Assembly (NCBI GenBank): GCA_036940085.1
Contig: JALLBK010000529.1
Location: 1 to 33,120, forward strand
Source: Discostella pseudostelligera
Lineage: Eukaryota > Bacillariophyta > Thalassiosirophyceae > Thalassiosirales > Thalassiosiraceae
Direction: 5' to 3'
DNA: 33,120 nt
The notes beneath the pieces are model-generated. The model ran no database searches, was not told where the DNA came from, and saw only the letters and a program-made list of their open reading frames with translations. A program made the translations under genes and the position numbers. Positions 8,312-21,200 of the stretch are shown here, in pieces (the stretch's first letter is position 1; every line of letters begins with the position of its first letter).

Positions 8312-11300
8312 TTACTCCAGGGGTTTTGTTGGTTTGATCTTCGGCTTGGTAATTGGCTTAGTTGGCTCCTTCATTCTCGGCTTGCTCGTTGGCAAAGGAG
8401 TTGGATTCAAGTTTCGGCACATTTCCACACAAGCATCTGCTGTATCACCTATCAATGTGATCATTTCGTGCACAGTGCTGCACGCGGAAGAATAATCACC
8501 AATTTCTACCTGTCTCTTGGTAATTCTCATCTTTTTCCTTGCACCGCATGGTTGAAGGTTGACAATACTTGGCATACTAAATATATCTAGGCAGCTCTCA
8601 ATCATTGGTTTGTTGTCCTTCACGATAACAATCACTCCAGGCTTATTCTCGGTTGGCCACTTGCTGCTATCCGTGAGGCAGTATAATTGCTTACCATCAG
8701 CGTCTTCAAGGATTGGCAAACCTGATACAGCATCTATTTCGCATAATTCAGGACCTAGCTGGGGCACCGACCCATCATCATTAACGATGACATGGGCAGT
8801 AGCAACGCCCATACCTGCTGCACTCTTCACTCGCAGAGTGGCATAGTCGTCAAATGGGCCGGTGTATGTGTAAACAAATGTATGTTCTGTAGTCGTCGCA
8901 TCAAAAACTTTGTCGCCGTTGAAGTCCCATTCATACGAGGTAATAGGTAGCCCGAACGGATCGAAGGAACCGCTAGCATCAAACAACACAGCCTCTCCGA
9001 CCTTGGCGACAATTTTTTCACCAAACCATGCAAAAGGCTGCCTGGAAACATCCTCTAGTATACTTTTGATTGCTGGGACCACTCCTGCGACACCAGTCAC
9101 GATGATACTGCCGCCAGTGCCTTCTGTAATTTTAGTTAGTGCCGTACCTTTTTTCATATCCCCCGTATCCACCGCCATTACTTGAACAGGGTCAAGCTCA
9201 TTGCTTTTCTGGACTATAGAGTCTACCGTCAAGCCACTAACTGGTTCCTTTCCATCGACTATCTTCGGCGGTGCATCACCCATCAGTATATTAAGTTTTG
9301 TAACTCCTGGTCGATAAGCCAAATTTAGTGCAGTATTTAGTCCCGAGAGCACAGCTTCCTCATGGTCACCTCCCCCAAATGTAACGATTCCATTTATACC
9401 AGCTTGGATTTTGGCTAGATCATTTGTGAAGTCAAGGTTCACCTTGCTAGGATACTGACTGGTAGGATCATAGTCTCGGTAGGTGACAATGGCTATGCGG
9501 AAGGTATCCGACGTGTCAGAAATAAGCTTCGTCAATTCTGCCATTGCAATCCTCACTTTAGCAATATCATCATCCATTGAACTTGTAGCATCGATTACGA
9601 ATACTAGATCAACATTGTTGGCTCCTGTATTTGTGGAACCGCCCCCTCCTCCATCAATCTTTTCATCAACAAATTTAGCAATTGCCTCTGCCCATTTCTT
9701 ATGTCCAATAGCATTCGGATGATACCACTCTTCGCTCAAGAAGGCTGCAGACGAATCGTTAATCCAAAGAGTGTCGGATGCCTCCAATGTTCCTGGCTTG
9801 GGCTCGTGTCCAGCAAACACGTCTTTTGTCCGGCCAAAAAAGAGAGCAAAAGGTGACCCCCCTTTACTCACGGCAACCGAGTTCACCTCATTAATTGCGT
9901 CTTGTTGCTTTTGATCAATTAAAGTGCCAAGATCACGAACTGCCGTCCGTGCATCAAATTTGTCACCCTCTGTGTTAACAATGATGTATTCCACGTCTGC
10001 TATTAAATGCGGATAGGTGGAAAAAAGGACTTTTCCTCCCGGCTTCAACTTTGATGCTGCGTCAAGCAGGACATTGACGAGATCTCCTTTGAGCTTATTT
10101 GTAGCATAATCTCGAGCCTCCGCCAACGTAGTTTTGCAATCTTGGGGTTGTATGAAACCAGTTACAAGGCACTGCAGGACAAGCTGGCGAAAGTGCTTTC
10201 CGCCAAAAGTCATAAGCACCAATTCGACGTCCGATGTTATTGCATTTTTCTGAGCCTGCACATATCTTTTGCATGTGGCCCCGTCCTTGACAATCAGTTC
10301 GTCCCCCTTTGAAGTCGGGCAGTCTTCAGGAAGAGGCGCAAGGTGGCCAAGGTATTTGTTCTCGAAATAATCCTTCATTTCTGCCCCATCACTGGCTCGA
10401 TTAATGTATTGAACGGCGAAATAGTCGTCTCGAGTCTTGGAAAAGTGCATTCCCCAATTCACATTACTACGAAAGCAGCTCTGCGGCTCAACATATCCCT
10501 CAGCGCCGGAACCAGATGAAAATGCATCCCCGATATGAACAATCTTGTATGGTTGCTTGTGGATGTCCTTGAAAACACAATGACGAGGGTTCGATTGAGC
10601 CACCGCATAGGTACTTTGATATGCTCACAATGTCAGTCAAGACTTACATGGCTTTCGTTTGTGCATTGGTGGGTCGCTTCATCACAGAATTCACCGCTCG
10701 GGCACTCATCCCTGCAACACTGGTATGGGCAATGGCATTGGGAGCCTGCCGAACCCGTTGAAGATTTGCATATGCTTGGCGGAATGCAATCTTTGTCACT
10801 GCAACATCCGCTGAGGCAAAGACCTGGGGCTTGGCACACATCCCCCGGGCCACATACCACCCCGGGAGGACAGCACCTGTCACCGCATCCTTGATAGTTC
10901 TCAAGTTTCATGAGGCATAGATTGAATAAGAGGAGCTTAAGGGAATAAGCTAATAGAACAGCAGTCTCGGGGTCTGTGCCACCAATCTTGAAAACTCGGA
11001 ACTTAACGAATAAATCTTTCAAAATCAAGTTCACTTGTGATTCAATCATGTGGCATTTGTCACAGTTCCAATTTACTGATTTTGACGGAGGGTACGGGAA
11101 AGATCGGAGGGCAGAACTGAACTCAAAGCCAAAGAAAGTACCAACACCTATCCATGCCAGGTCTTTGAGTATGGATGATTGATTATCAAGCAGGAAGAAT
11201 AGCAAAATGAGCAATGTGACGATGTCCATATCCCATTCGTGGAGCACAAACGATACTCACTGAAAAAATCTAAGCGTAGCTGGGGGGATATTCCAAACCG

Positions 11301-13634
11301 CACATCAAGTTTTAGGAACTCAGGTGAGACAGACAGGTCTGTCTCTTGCGTGGGTGCCTCATTAGCTGCAGGAAGCGCTTTTTTACTCTGCAGTACTTCC
11401 TTAAATATCTTCAACCCGTGAAGTCCCAATTTGGGGTCGTATGTTATGCCAAGCCGAACGCGATTGTCTCCTAAATCCATAGTTCCTCCCCCGAGCTGAA
11501 AAGATTGTCAAATTGCGTCAGACCTTCACAGTTTGAAAATATGAAATGAAGCTCAATACAACGCACCTTGATCTCCACGGTGAGTGGTGATTCAACCTTG
11601 AGTTCCAGTGTCAACGGTATGGCAATGACGAGGCCAAGTGTGGTGGTAAATTCTTCCATATCCAGAATCTTCAAAATGATGGATGGAGCGGTAATCGAAA
11701 CATACGGAATAGGAATGGGTTTTATAAGGTCCCATTCGGTCGTTGGACAAAGTTCTGATCCGGGGCACTCAAAAGCCACCGCTTTAGTGATTTCGAGTTT
11801 GCTTTCATATGTGGCAGACATCTTGAACGCCAACTCGGCAGAGATCGTCAAGTCTGGTAAGTAGAAATCAATGTATTCGCCTTCAATTCTTACGAGGGTT
11901 GATGACCAATCCAGTTTATCTAATGACGCAGTTGCACTTGCTGTTAACTTCGAGACAATCTGGACGGGTCCATCTGGGGGGAGTTTCACCTCAAGTTTGG
12001 GCAGTTCGACCAATGATCGCCTGTGCGCTCCTTCTCCAGAAGAATTCATCTGATACTGCATGTGTTGTTCTTCAAAAATCGCATCAAGCACAGTAGGAGT
12101 ACCAGTGATGGTAACGGTGGATCCATCAACAAGACTTGATTCGATGATAAAAAAACCAACATTGTATCTTTCACTTTGGACCCCTTCATACTCTGGAACA
12201 AAGTCGCACCTCGTCCCAAACAAATCTCCGTTCACGACAAGTATTGCCGACTTTGGGAACATGGATGACAAGCTCCCTGGTGCCAGTGGCTTGGAAAAGA
12301 AAATGTCGACTTGATGTTTCGAGCATAATACCCCATCTATTATTTCAAAAGACTTGCTGAGAACAACAATTCCATCTTCATTGTAGGACACATTGTAATC
12401 GACTGCGTAGTCACCGACGATTTCTTTACCTTGTTCAGGTGGTACATTCAACAAGACGGATTTCTTGACGAAGATATCTTCTTCACATTTTCCATAGTAA
12501 TCACTTGAATGTTCTTTCAGGTGGCTATTTACGCTTCCCTCGACCATGCACTCAGTGCCGTAAGAGTTGAGGTCTTTATTGAAGACGCAAACGCTAACCC
12601 TTCCCACTGCACACTCGTCACGGGTACCTTTAAAACAATCTTGCTCGCATTTGCAACAGGTGCATCTATTCATATTCACTCCAGAGCACGTGCCGACGGA
12701 ATCACAGAATGAATCACATATTTTATCACACCTTCCTTGAAGATCACCATGGGCCAAATGGGCCTGAAGGTCACTGGTACTGATTGACTTGTCGTGGCAT
12801 GCACTTGGATCTCCGGCAGGGATGTGGCATACTGTCGTCGTTTTCGTGTTTGTCTTCGGCATCTGAGTGGTCTTCTTATTAGACTTCTTTTGGGTCTTAG
12901 ATTTCTCTTTGGTCTTTTTTGATTTCTCTTTTGTCAGGACAATGGCGGCCTGCTGTGAATCTGCCTCTAGAGTACTCCCTTCTATGATAGGCTTTTGAGT
13001 GGGCATAACTTCTTCCGGAATGAGTGACTCGCCACTGGTGCGAAGCGGAATGCCGTTACTTCCACCCTTTCAACAAGAAGGCAACATGTTTTATTCATAT
13101 TGATTACTTAAGAGGGATGCAGGCAGTAGATTACGGAGCACACATCTCTTACCAAATCTCCATCTCCATCATTCTGAGTATGCCCGTGTTCAAGTTCGAT
13201 GGTCACTTCCTCTGTGCTGCAGGCTTCAGTGACATCATTACAGGAGGTAGCTGCGCCGCTGTCGACCTCAGCAGCGGAGAGCCCCTCGTTACCATCAAAT
13301 AAATTGTGGTTGCTTGCTGGGGATACTCCTGTCAAATCGGAGATGGGCTTCGTTGAACCAAATATATTGCCTGCATGCGAGTCAGTGGTCTCGACACTTG
13401 CAATCTCATCCTAAAATGCAACATGAAACGTTAGTACACTTGGAATGGAGAGTAGAGTGGCGCTTCATACAAAATATAGAACTCTTCACTGACCGCGATT
13501 GCTTGAGCTCCGGTGAAACAAAGCAGTGCAACAATCAATCTGAGTGTCGTACGATGGAGGTGGCTTCGGAAGTTCCTGCATCCCAGATCAATATTAGGGT
13601 TCAGAGCAGAACAAGGTTTCTTTGCGGTCGACAT
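8312..13634 (-). CDS. Secreted mosaic protein: CHIP-type Cys motif, SGNH-like fold, vWA, PKD
   Basis: Predicted exons, 5' to 3': 13634-13494, 13410-13153, 13066-11567, 11495-11261, 11162-10648, 10567-8312 (1634 aa). The five GT-AG introns are 83, 86, 71, 98 and 80 bp, all phase-consistent. Order: hydrophobic signal segment (LRLIVALLCFTGAQA, about 31-45); Lys-rich linker (about 178-200); CHIPAGDP...AHLAHGD Cys motif (213-245) with further cysteines; long beta-rich region; Cys-rich knot (804-878); SGNH-hydrolase-like domain (about 890-1185); vWA domain (about 1202-1396) with MIDAS DATSS from D1209; PKD-like domain (about 1398-1479, WDFNGD); Pro/Lys/Thr-rich tail. In the SGNH part the usual GDS reads GDA (Ala898), GGND reads GGKH (Lys1007), and the final Asp of DxxH is Glu while His1166 remains, so it is probably non-catalytic. 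No C-terminal membrane helix is visible. It is likely an extracellular binding or matrix protein; the exact role is unknown. Confidence 0.8.
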
Positions 13635-13836
13635 TCCAAGAAGGTGAATGTGACAAACAATGTCAGTAATGAACAGGGCTGGGACTGAGTTGATGCATCA
13701 TTCATGATTCATGTAGTACTCACATCAAGTATGTTGTAAATCATCATTATCATAATAATAATCATCATCATTGGAGGCGGTCCAACTAAAATTATGGCGA
13801 GACCCACAGGGTCATCATTGGTGTTCGGTTTTCAGG

Positions 13837-13906
13837 ACCCGAACCTACTGGTTGATGGACCCGAACATTCGGTTTGTATCGACCCGAACTCTGAAATCCA
13901 CCCGAA
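13837..13906. repeat. Cluster of ACCCGAA motifs
   Basis: ACCCGAA occurs four times in direct orientation (13837, 13859, 13882, 13900; spacing 22, 23 and 18 bp). Reverse-oriented TTCGG occurs just upstream (in GTTCGG near 13822) and inside CCGAACATTCGG (13861-13872). The spacing and mixed orientation suggest a multi-copy protein-binding site or a decayed tandem repeat. Confidence 0.55.
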
Positions 13907-15046
13907 ATTCGTGTTCCAGATCTGATGAAGCTAAGTCAGGGTCTTCTTTCCTCCATCAATTGACAATAATTCTTGGGATAGGAAAAGAAGGGAGGAAATT
14001 CTCGTTCTCCGATCAGCTCAGAAGCTTTTATGTTTGTCCGGCACAGCCGACTAAACGGAACTATTCTGGATCGTATCTAACATGACTCTCTTCTGATATT
14101 TGAGATGGTACCATCTTGGTAATGGTTGTCTTGTTGCGGTAGGCATCTCCCCGCCGCCACCCGTCCCCTATTGATTTCTCATTCTTACATTGACATGGTT
14201 GCAGATGCTGGCAATGTCATCAGTCGTCGATCGTCGAAGTTATTATAGTGCCGCACGCCGGTAATAATTGCCGTTAGAAAGGATGATGTGTCGTTATTAA
14301 TTTCCCCCGGCTGATTGTCAAGTGATCATCCTCGTCGTGTTATCTAGGAGGTGGGCGCCGCCGCATGCATGCATTTTGTCGTCGCGCTTCCTTACGACTG
14401 CGACGAACTCGAAAATATTATTCACAGCCAAGGAGGGGCTAGATACCAACAACGTGAGCAAGCCATCTTTATGGATTCGGCTCATCATCCATCAGAGCAG
14501 AGATGGGTGGTGGGACAGACAGACCACAGATCCACAGATCCAAAGATCCAAAGGTTATCTTTTTTCCCGCCATTTATATCAGCTCGTACCCTGCCTCCAT
14601 CCTCGCTCCTCATGCAGCCACCATGATGTCCAAAATCAATGAACGATACTGGGCGTCATAGCCTTCGCCTATATGTGTCCAGTTCCGCCCTCAGTATTTC
14701 TATTCTATCGTAGAGGAGGGCGGGAAGAAGTGGCGATGGCGTGGTGGCATGTTCTACACAGTTAGATACCAGCCTCCAGCCTCAGGATCATCGCCATCCA
14801 CAAAATCAACAAAATTATTTCCAAATCATCAGCGACCACAACGACAGAACATGGACTATCAATTCATTCTAATTCTACTAGGATTATCATTGAGATGAAG
14901 ATAGGCGGCATTAACGTTTGGAGATGGTCGTCTCGTGTGGATGGGGGTGGCAGGATAATTAATCGATTATGCATGGTTTGAGCGAGTAGAGTTACTGACA
15001 CTGATACTTCTACCATTGCTGCTGATGCTGCTGCTGCTTCTGGCTT

Positions 15047-15169
15047 CGCACAGATGCATACTTCATAGTTTTGCCGGCGTCGGGTTCTCGAGTAATAATG
15101 TAGTGGGGTGGTTTCGTGTTGGGTTGTGCTGCTGCTAGGGGAAGCAATGTGTTGATGGCGCTATCGTAG
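15047..15169 (+). pseudogene. Decayed partial copy of COQ2 3' end
   Basis: The stretch aligns by eye with COQ2 positions of about 7868-8001. Positions 15091-15111 match 7921-7941 over 21 nt with two differences. Downstream, GGGGAAGCAATG and TGATGGCG match in order. The conceptual translation reads SNNVVGWFRVGLCC, then after a one-base frame change ARGSNVLMALS and a stop, against SNNLVGWIVFGSCC and AGGSNLMAVG with a stop in COQ2. A deletion of about 16 bp precedes the well-matched part. With the frameshift and only the last helix represented, it is non-functional. Similarity ends close to the stop codon, so this is a fragment, not a displaced exon. Confidence 0.7.
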
Positions 15170-15293
15170 AGAGGGGAAGCGATTGCACTTTCACTTTTGC
15201 TTGAGGCAGCGATTTTGGGGGGGGGGGCGATGAAATGATGTGAATTCAAAAATTTTGAAATTTATTTTCATCTTTTTTTGTGACAATCAAAAG

Positions 15294-18200
15294 ATGACAA
15301 TGAAGTGCACGCGGATCGTCATCGCAGCATTGCTGATTCTCCATCCTACATCGTCGGCCTACCGCATCAAGGGAAGCGATGATGAGCATAAACCCTTTGC
15401 ACCCTATGAGAAGGGCTTTGTGCAAAATGCGCTTGATCACGCCGTCGACACTGCGAGCCGCCGCGTCCTTACGAAGCGACGGTATGCACTGTCGGCGGTG
15501 ATTGGCGAAATATTCGGGAACGTGCGGCTCTTCTCATGCCCTAATATGGTCGGCCCATTCAGCAATGATGGAAACTATTTTTGCACTAGTGACGTCCATG
15601 GAATGTGTGATCGAACATCGGGCATCTGCATCTGTAATGAAGGATATGCGGGAGAAGCATGCGATACCTGCGATGACACCACCCACTTCGAAATCGCAGG
15701 ATTTTGTTATAAAAAGCGTCAATGCCCCAATGACTGCTCATATGCAGGTCGATGCAATCATCTAACAGGAGTATGTGAGTGCAGTGATCATCGCGTAGGA
15801 GATGACTGCTCAACTTCGAAATGCGACACATTTCATCCATTCTGCACGCATTGTAATGAAAAGGGCTGCATCGATTGCGAAGAGGGGTTCAGCGTCCATA
15901 AAGATAGTCCGCACGGAGCACAATGCGAGCCCTGTTGGCGCTTCGACCCTCGATGCAGAGATTGCAATGCTGATGCATGCACCTCTTGTATTGACATGCT
16001 TTTGCTCTCTATCCACCGATCGGGGAGACGACTACAGGACCCTCCGCTACCCGTCGATGAACTGTCCAGAGAATTGAGCGTGACTGTTCCCTTCGGCAGT
16101 CAGCAAGTTGATGCATTTTACGATGCGGAATATTACTTTTTGGTGGACCCGTCATTGGTACCCTTGAATGAGTCTGCTGTTGAGTGTCATCAGGGGTTGA
16201 ACTATGTGAGTATCATACTGAAATTTGCTCGTCGCCCACATTGTTTGCTAGTCGCCTCATCGAAGTTCTCTCTCACACACACACCTCGTGAAGGACGACT
16301 CTATCACGTGTTTTCAATATTTGTTGACTTCTCACATCATGTGTGGCAATTATGGAACGATCACATTCGAATCTCCCGAATATGCTGTTAGAGAGGATGA
16401 AGGACACATTCGTTTGACTATTCAACGAACTGGTGGAGGCGTTGGCGAGGTTGCTGTTTCGTACTCAATTTACCCAATGACTGCCGGCTATGACGATGTG
16501 ACATCAACTGCGTATTACACGACAAATCAGATTATTGTCTTTCGTCCTGGGCAAATTCGTGCAACGTTCCTTCTCACAATCAACGACGATCGCATTTTCG
16601 TACGTCATCATTGGAATATCACTTATTTCTTCAGCTATCGCCATCTGACGAATTGCTATGATTTGAACACCACCTACAGGAATCCAACGAAATGTTTTCA
16701 GTTCACTTGTCGAACGCGAAGGGAGGCGTAATTGGAACTCAAAGCCGAACAATTGTTACTATCATTGATGACGATGCGCCAAAGACTTGCTCAAACAATA
16801 CATCTTTGGGCCACAGTCATCATGATTTGGGATCTGTTGAGGCGGGCACCCCTTTCCAATTCAATATCATTGCTAAGACATGCGTTGGAAGTGTTCAGAC
16901 GATTGATGGAGATACGTGGAAAGTGGAGGCAAGAATTGTCGGGTCAGAAATAGCTCCGAATGATTACGACACTCCGGTAGCGCTGGGAAGCTGTGATTAT
17001 ACTGGAGACGGAACCTATGCATGCAACGTTGATGCCACTGTTGGTGGGAAGTACAACCTCGACGTTTATCAGCTCATTTCTGGTGGCCTCAAAGGTTATT
17101 ATTACACTGACAACTATTTGAGTAATGAACGGCTGGATAATATTCGAGTAGATGCAGTTGTTAATTTCACCTGGGGAGAAGGAGCAGTTACGACATTTGG
17201 TAGAGACTTTGTCTCAGTTCGATGGGAGGGATTTGTCAGGCCGGTGCACTCGGAAACTTATACATTTTGGCTTGAAGCAGATGATCATGCTCGGTTATGG
17301 ATAGATGGAGTTCTACTAATCGATTCGTGGACCTTCTCTCCGACTACTATGATGCTGCACGCTCAGCATAACCTCACGGCTCAGGAGACGCATGAATTGA
17401 TTTTGGAATACCGGGAAATCCGTGGTAAAGCCTCGGCGAGGCTGCTTTGGTCATCTGCGAGCACCAATATCTCTGCAATACCATCCGATTCTCTGCTTTA
17501 CAAGGTGAGTAAGATGTTTCCTCGCTCTCGTTTCGTCATCGCTGACTGCACTTCTGACGCCGGTTGATCTAATCTGTTTCGTTGCAGGAACCCATTCATA
17601 ATTCTCCCTTCTCCTTCGTAGTCTTCCCTTCACATCCATCCGCGAAAGAAACTCGAGCCTTCGGCCAAGGCCTCTACCAAGGCATTGCTGGCAAAGCTCA
17701 TTCTTTCATAATAGAGCCACGGGACAGGTTTGGAAATTTAATTGGTCGATTGCAGAACAATGCGATCGCAGACTATTTGGGGTCAGCAGAAATCATCGAT
17801 GATACTGATCTTGGGCTTGGGAACTCTCGAATCCCTGTCACTATCTCATACAACAGCAGTACCTTCCAATACGTCTCGTCGTGGACACCTGGGAGGTCAG
17901 GTATTTACCGACTTAATGTCACGCTTCTTCATCGCTCTCAAGGAACGGAAATGGATGAAAACCACATCTTTGGATCTCCGTTCCTTGTTACAACTAGTTC
18001 TGGTATCACATCTGCTCCTGAAAGTATCGCGGAAGGGGGTGATGGACACTGCCCGCCATGGGTGGCATCTCCGTGCCCGGGCATTTATCATGGTATGGTA
18101 GGAAAGGAATCATCATTTTTCATCAAATCGTTTGATCGATATCGAAACGCTCGAAAATCCGGAGGAGACAACTGGAAAGTCGTATTGGTATCAACGAGCT

Positions 18201-21200
18201 CCACCGATTATTATCCTGGGAGAGTACTCGATGGTTCAAATGGAATATACAGTGCATTTGTTACCCCGGCAATCTCCGGTCCCAATGATCTACATGTCAC
18301 TCTTGATGATGCCGCTATCACTGGCTCTCCATTTCGAATGGATGTGGTACATGGACTTGTCTCGGGCGCGGCTTCGTTTGTTGTCAACGAGGAAGAAGTG
18401 ATTACTATGATGTCATTAGAGGAGAACACGCTTGTGATCCAGGCTACTGACGAATTTGGAAACGATGCCATATATTGCAATGAATATCCATTCGAAACAA
18501 GCGTTGTTGTTGAGGGTGAAAACGTCGACACCAGTAAAACTCGGGTTCATTACGTCGGAGCCGGAGTGTATTCCGTTACAGTAACAAACTTGAATTTTGG
18601 CAGCATGAATGTAACCGTCAAGATCAATGATTACGACATAAAACATTCTCCATTCAACATAACTGTCCTTCCCGGGGCCTTCTCTGCCTCGAAATCAGCG
18701 GCTAGAGGCGAGGGCTTGTCGAGAGCCACTGCTGGAGAAGAGCAGCATTTTGTCATCCAGTCTAAAGATGTTGTTGGTAATGATAAAATGGACAATGAAG
18801 CGCAATCATTCGATGTGCGCTTAATCCGAGGCGACAGCGACAGCGAGGTCGAGGTGATAGGAATGTCCAATTTCGTTGGTGATGGGCAGTATGCGGTCAA
18901 CTATACCTGCTACGAAAGTGGTGATTACGTTATGCATATTCGAGATACTGATGGAGTGGATATAGCTGGCTCACCCTTTCAAGTGACGGTAGCTCCGGCT
19001 GCAATCAGCGGTCCTCACAGTCTTGTTTCTGGACAAGGGTTACTCAGGGGTGTCGCTGGTGACTTGGCCGAAGTGAGAGTGTATGGGCGCGATAAGTACA
19101 TGAACTCAGTCAGTCATTCCGTTGAAGTTATTGAATTGACGATGACGTTGACCTCGCGCCATCAGAGTGATTGGGAAGGTAGTCAACTGAGTGAACATGT
19201 TGGGAGCAACTTCATTCACCAGTTGGCACGAGATAGTGGTGAAGGAGTGTTTTTCCTCGATTACATCCCGAAATTGTCAGGAACGTATGAACTGAAGTTG
19301 ACGACGTATTCTCCCGGTGGTCTTGACGGAGCACATTTCTCTTCACCTGACTTGTTGCCAGACTATTTGGTTTCAACTTCGACGGACAACATTGTAGAGA
19401 AGTACTACGATGATGATCCGATTGGCGAGCTGGTAGGCACACAGGCACTTTTGGGTTCGGTTTGGAATGGCAAGATTGCTGCACATCATGATGAGGAGTA
19501 CACAATCATTGTTCAGTGCAACGAAGAGGGGTATGTTAGTATTGCAGTCAATGGAAAATTTGTCCCATGGCAATCTTGTTACCCGATGACGTCGACAACC
19601 GTCGTCTTGATGGCAAGCAGAGCGGTGAATTTTTCTCTCCGATATAGATCTCTTGAAGGAAGTGCGTTTGTCGTCTTGATGTGGAGTAGCCCTTCTGTTC
19701 CCATGGAGAAAATTCCCTCTCGAAATCTGTTTCATCAAGTCACAGTCGGCGACACAGCCTTGCATCGTGTTGAGATAGTTCCAAATGCTAATGATACATC
19801 CAAATCGACAGCGTTAGGCAACTCTCTCACATCGGCAATCGCCGGCATTGAGCAAGAATTCCTCATTGAATGTAGGGATGGATTTGGCTCTGGCGAAGTG
19901 GGGAACTTGGCATTGAATGGTGGGGCGAACTTGGAGGTGGTCTTGATTAATTATGAAAATCAAGACGATCTTCAGGCAATAGTCCTTGACAATAACAATG
20001 GGACTTATTTCGTTCAGTATACCGCCCTACGAGCAGGTGATCATTTCCTGTCCATAACTGTGAACGAATCCAGCGTCAAAGGATCGCCGTTTCTACTCCG
20101 AGTGGAACCGGGCGAGACTGAAGCTGAAGAGACCATTCTACTAAAACAGAACATGCTTGAATTTGTTACTGGTCGAGAGATAGGGCTAGAGATCCAAACC
20201 ATGGATTCTAACAGGAACAAACGCAACGCTGGGAACGATGAAATAATAGCAGTCCTATCACGTTTGCCGGTCAAAGAGCACCAAAGCACATTAAATTGCA
20301 AGTCGGAGTATGTGATTGACGGTCTCTACACTGTCACTTGTCCTGCGGCGTCGATTTCTGGCTCTTACTTGTTGGACATTGGCATATTGACATCATCCGG
20401 TAGTCACCCCATCAAATCAAGTCCCTTTCCTATTACAATCGTTCCTGGAAGGGCCACCGCAGAAACAACTTCGATCACTGGCCTGGATATATGGAAGGAT
20501 TCAGTAAAGTTGATCAGCAAAGCTGGAAGGTATGAGACTTTTTCGGTGCGGAGCCATGACAGATTCAATAACGCGCTGAACACAGGAGGTGACCACTTTA
20601 TCGCTCGAGTTCGAGGTGACACACGCATTGAGTCATCCGAAAAGCAAATTGAGGTAATCGACCAAGGGTAAGTCAAAAGTTCGTCACTCACTCTCCAATA
20701 TCGCAAGCCCCTCTCAAATGATTCCCACGTATTGTTGACCTGGAAATACTTGTCAGAAATGGAAGCTACATCTTTGCGTACAGATTGAGCCAACCATCGA
20801 CGTATGAAATCGACGTGAACATGGTCACTGGCACTGGGCTAGTTGGTAGTTATTACGCGGACGGAACCAGCTTCAAAGCAGGAATTCCAGAGAGATTAGT
20901 AATTGACGAGCAGATCAACTTCAGCATCCGGCGTTTGGATGAGAAGAACTTGTTCAGCAATATTGTTTGGACAGGATTTCTTTCGTTCCCACACACGAGT
21001 GATTTCGAGTTCGATGTGACTGGGGTCGAGGGAAGTTTCAAACTCTGGATTGGTGACAGAATTGTATTAGACACGGACGACGGGTCTACCCGGGGTAGTT
21101 TCAGGTCTATTGTGAACATTGTCTATGAAATCAAGATTGAATATTATTTGGTACGGGATGCTTCAATTCTGCTTGCGCATATGACTGTATTTGGCTAACT

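Larger units (their letters stand above)
13635..15293. other. 1.66-kb divergent intergenic region
   Basis: The region lies between the start codons of two divergently transcribed giant secreted-protein genes, so it should contain both promoters. Identified contents are a CCGAA-motif cluster (13837-13906), an ATC/AAT-rich tract (13745-13775), tandem GATCCA units (about 14529-14553), a TTTCCCGCC motif (14573-14581), the COQ2 3'-end relic (about 15047-15169) and a G homopolymer near 15217. Short ORFs here have no protein-like features. Confidence 0.6.

Noticed and set aside
10568..10603. Start of the SGNH/vWA protein at the GTG near 10603
   Set aside because: A GTG start is unlikely in a eukaryote, and these bases fall inside an 80-bp GT-AG intron with a good pyrimidine tract. 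The gene continues into upstream exons in phase.
13431..13493. Coding continuation past the first exon of the vWA gene
   Set aside because: It is the start of an 83-bp intron with a strong TTTTAG acceptor at 13411. Only the spliced frame joins the downstream exon.
13745..13775. ATC/AAT-rich tract as a possible CRISPR-like or tandem array
   Set aside because: It is simple microsatellite sequence without unit/spacer structure, in a eukaryotic context.
13771..14642. Plus-strand ORFs of about 90-120 codons between the divergent genes
   Set aside because: The composition is non-coding-like, with no motifs, no splice continuation and several competing frames.
15010..15249. Minus-strand 79-codon ORF
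   Set aside because: It lies antisense over the COQ2 3'-end relic and is explained by it.
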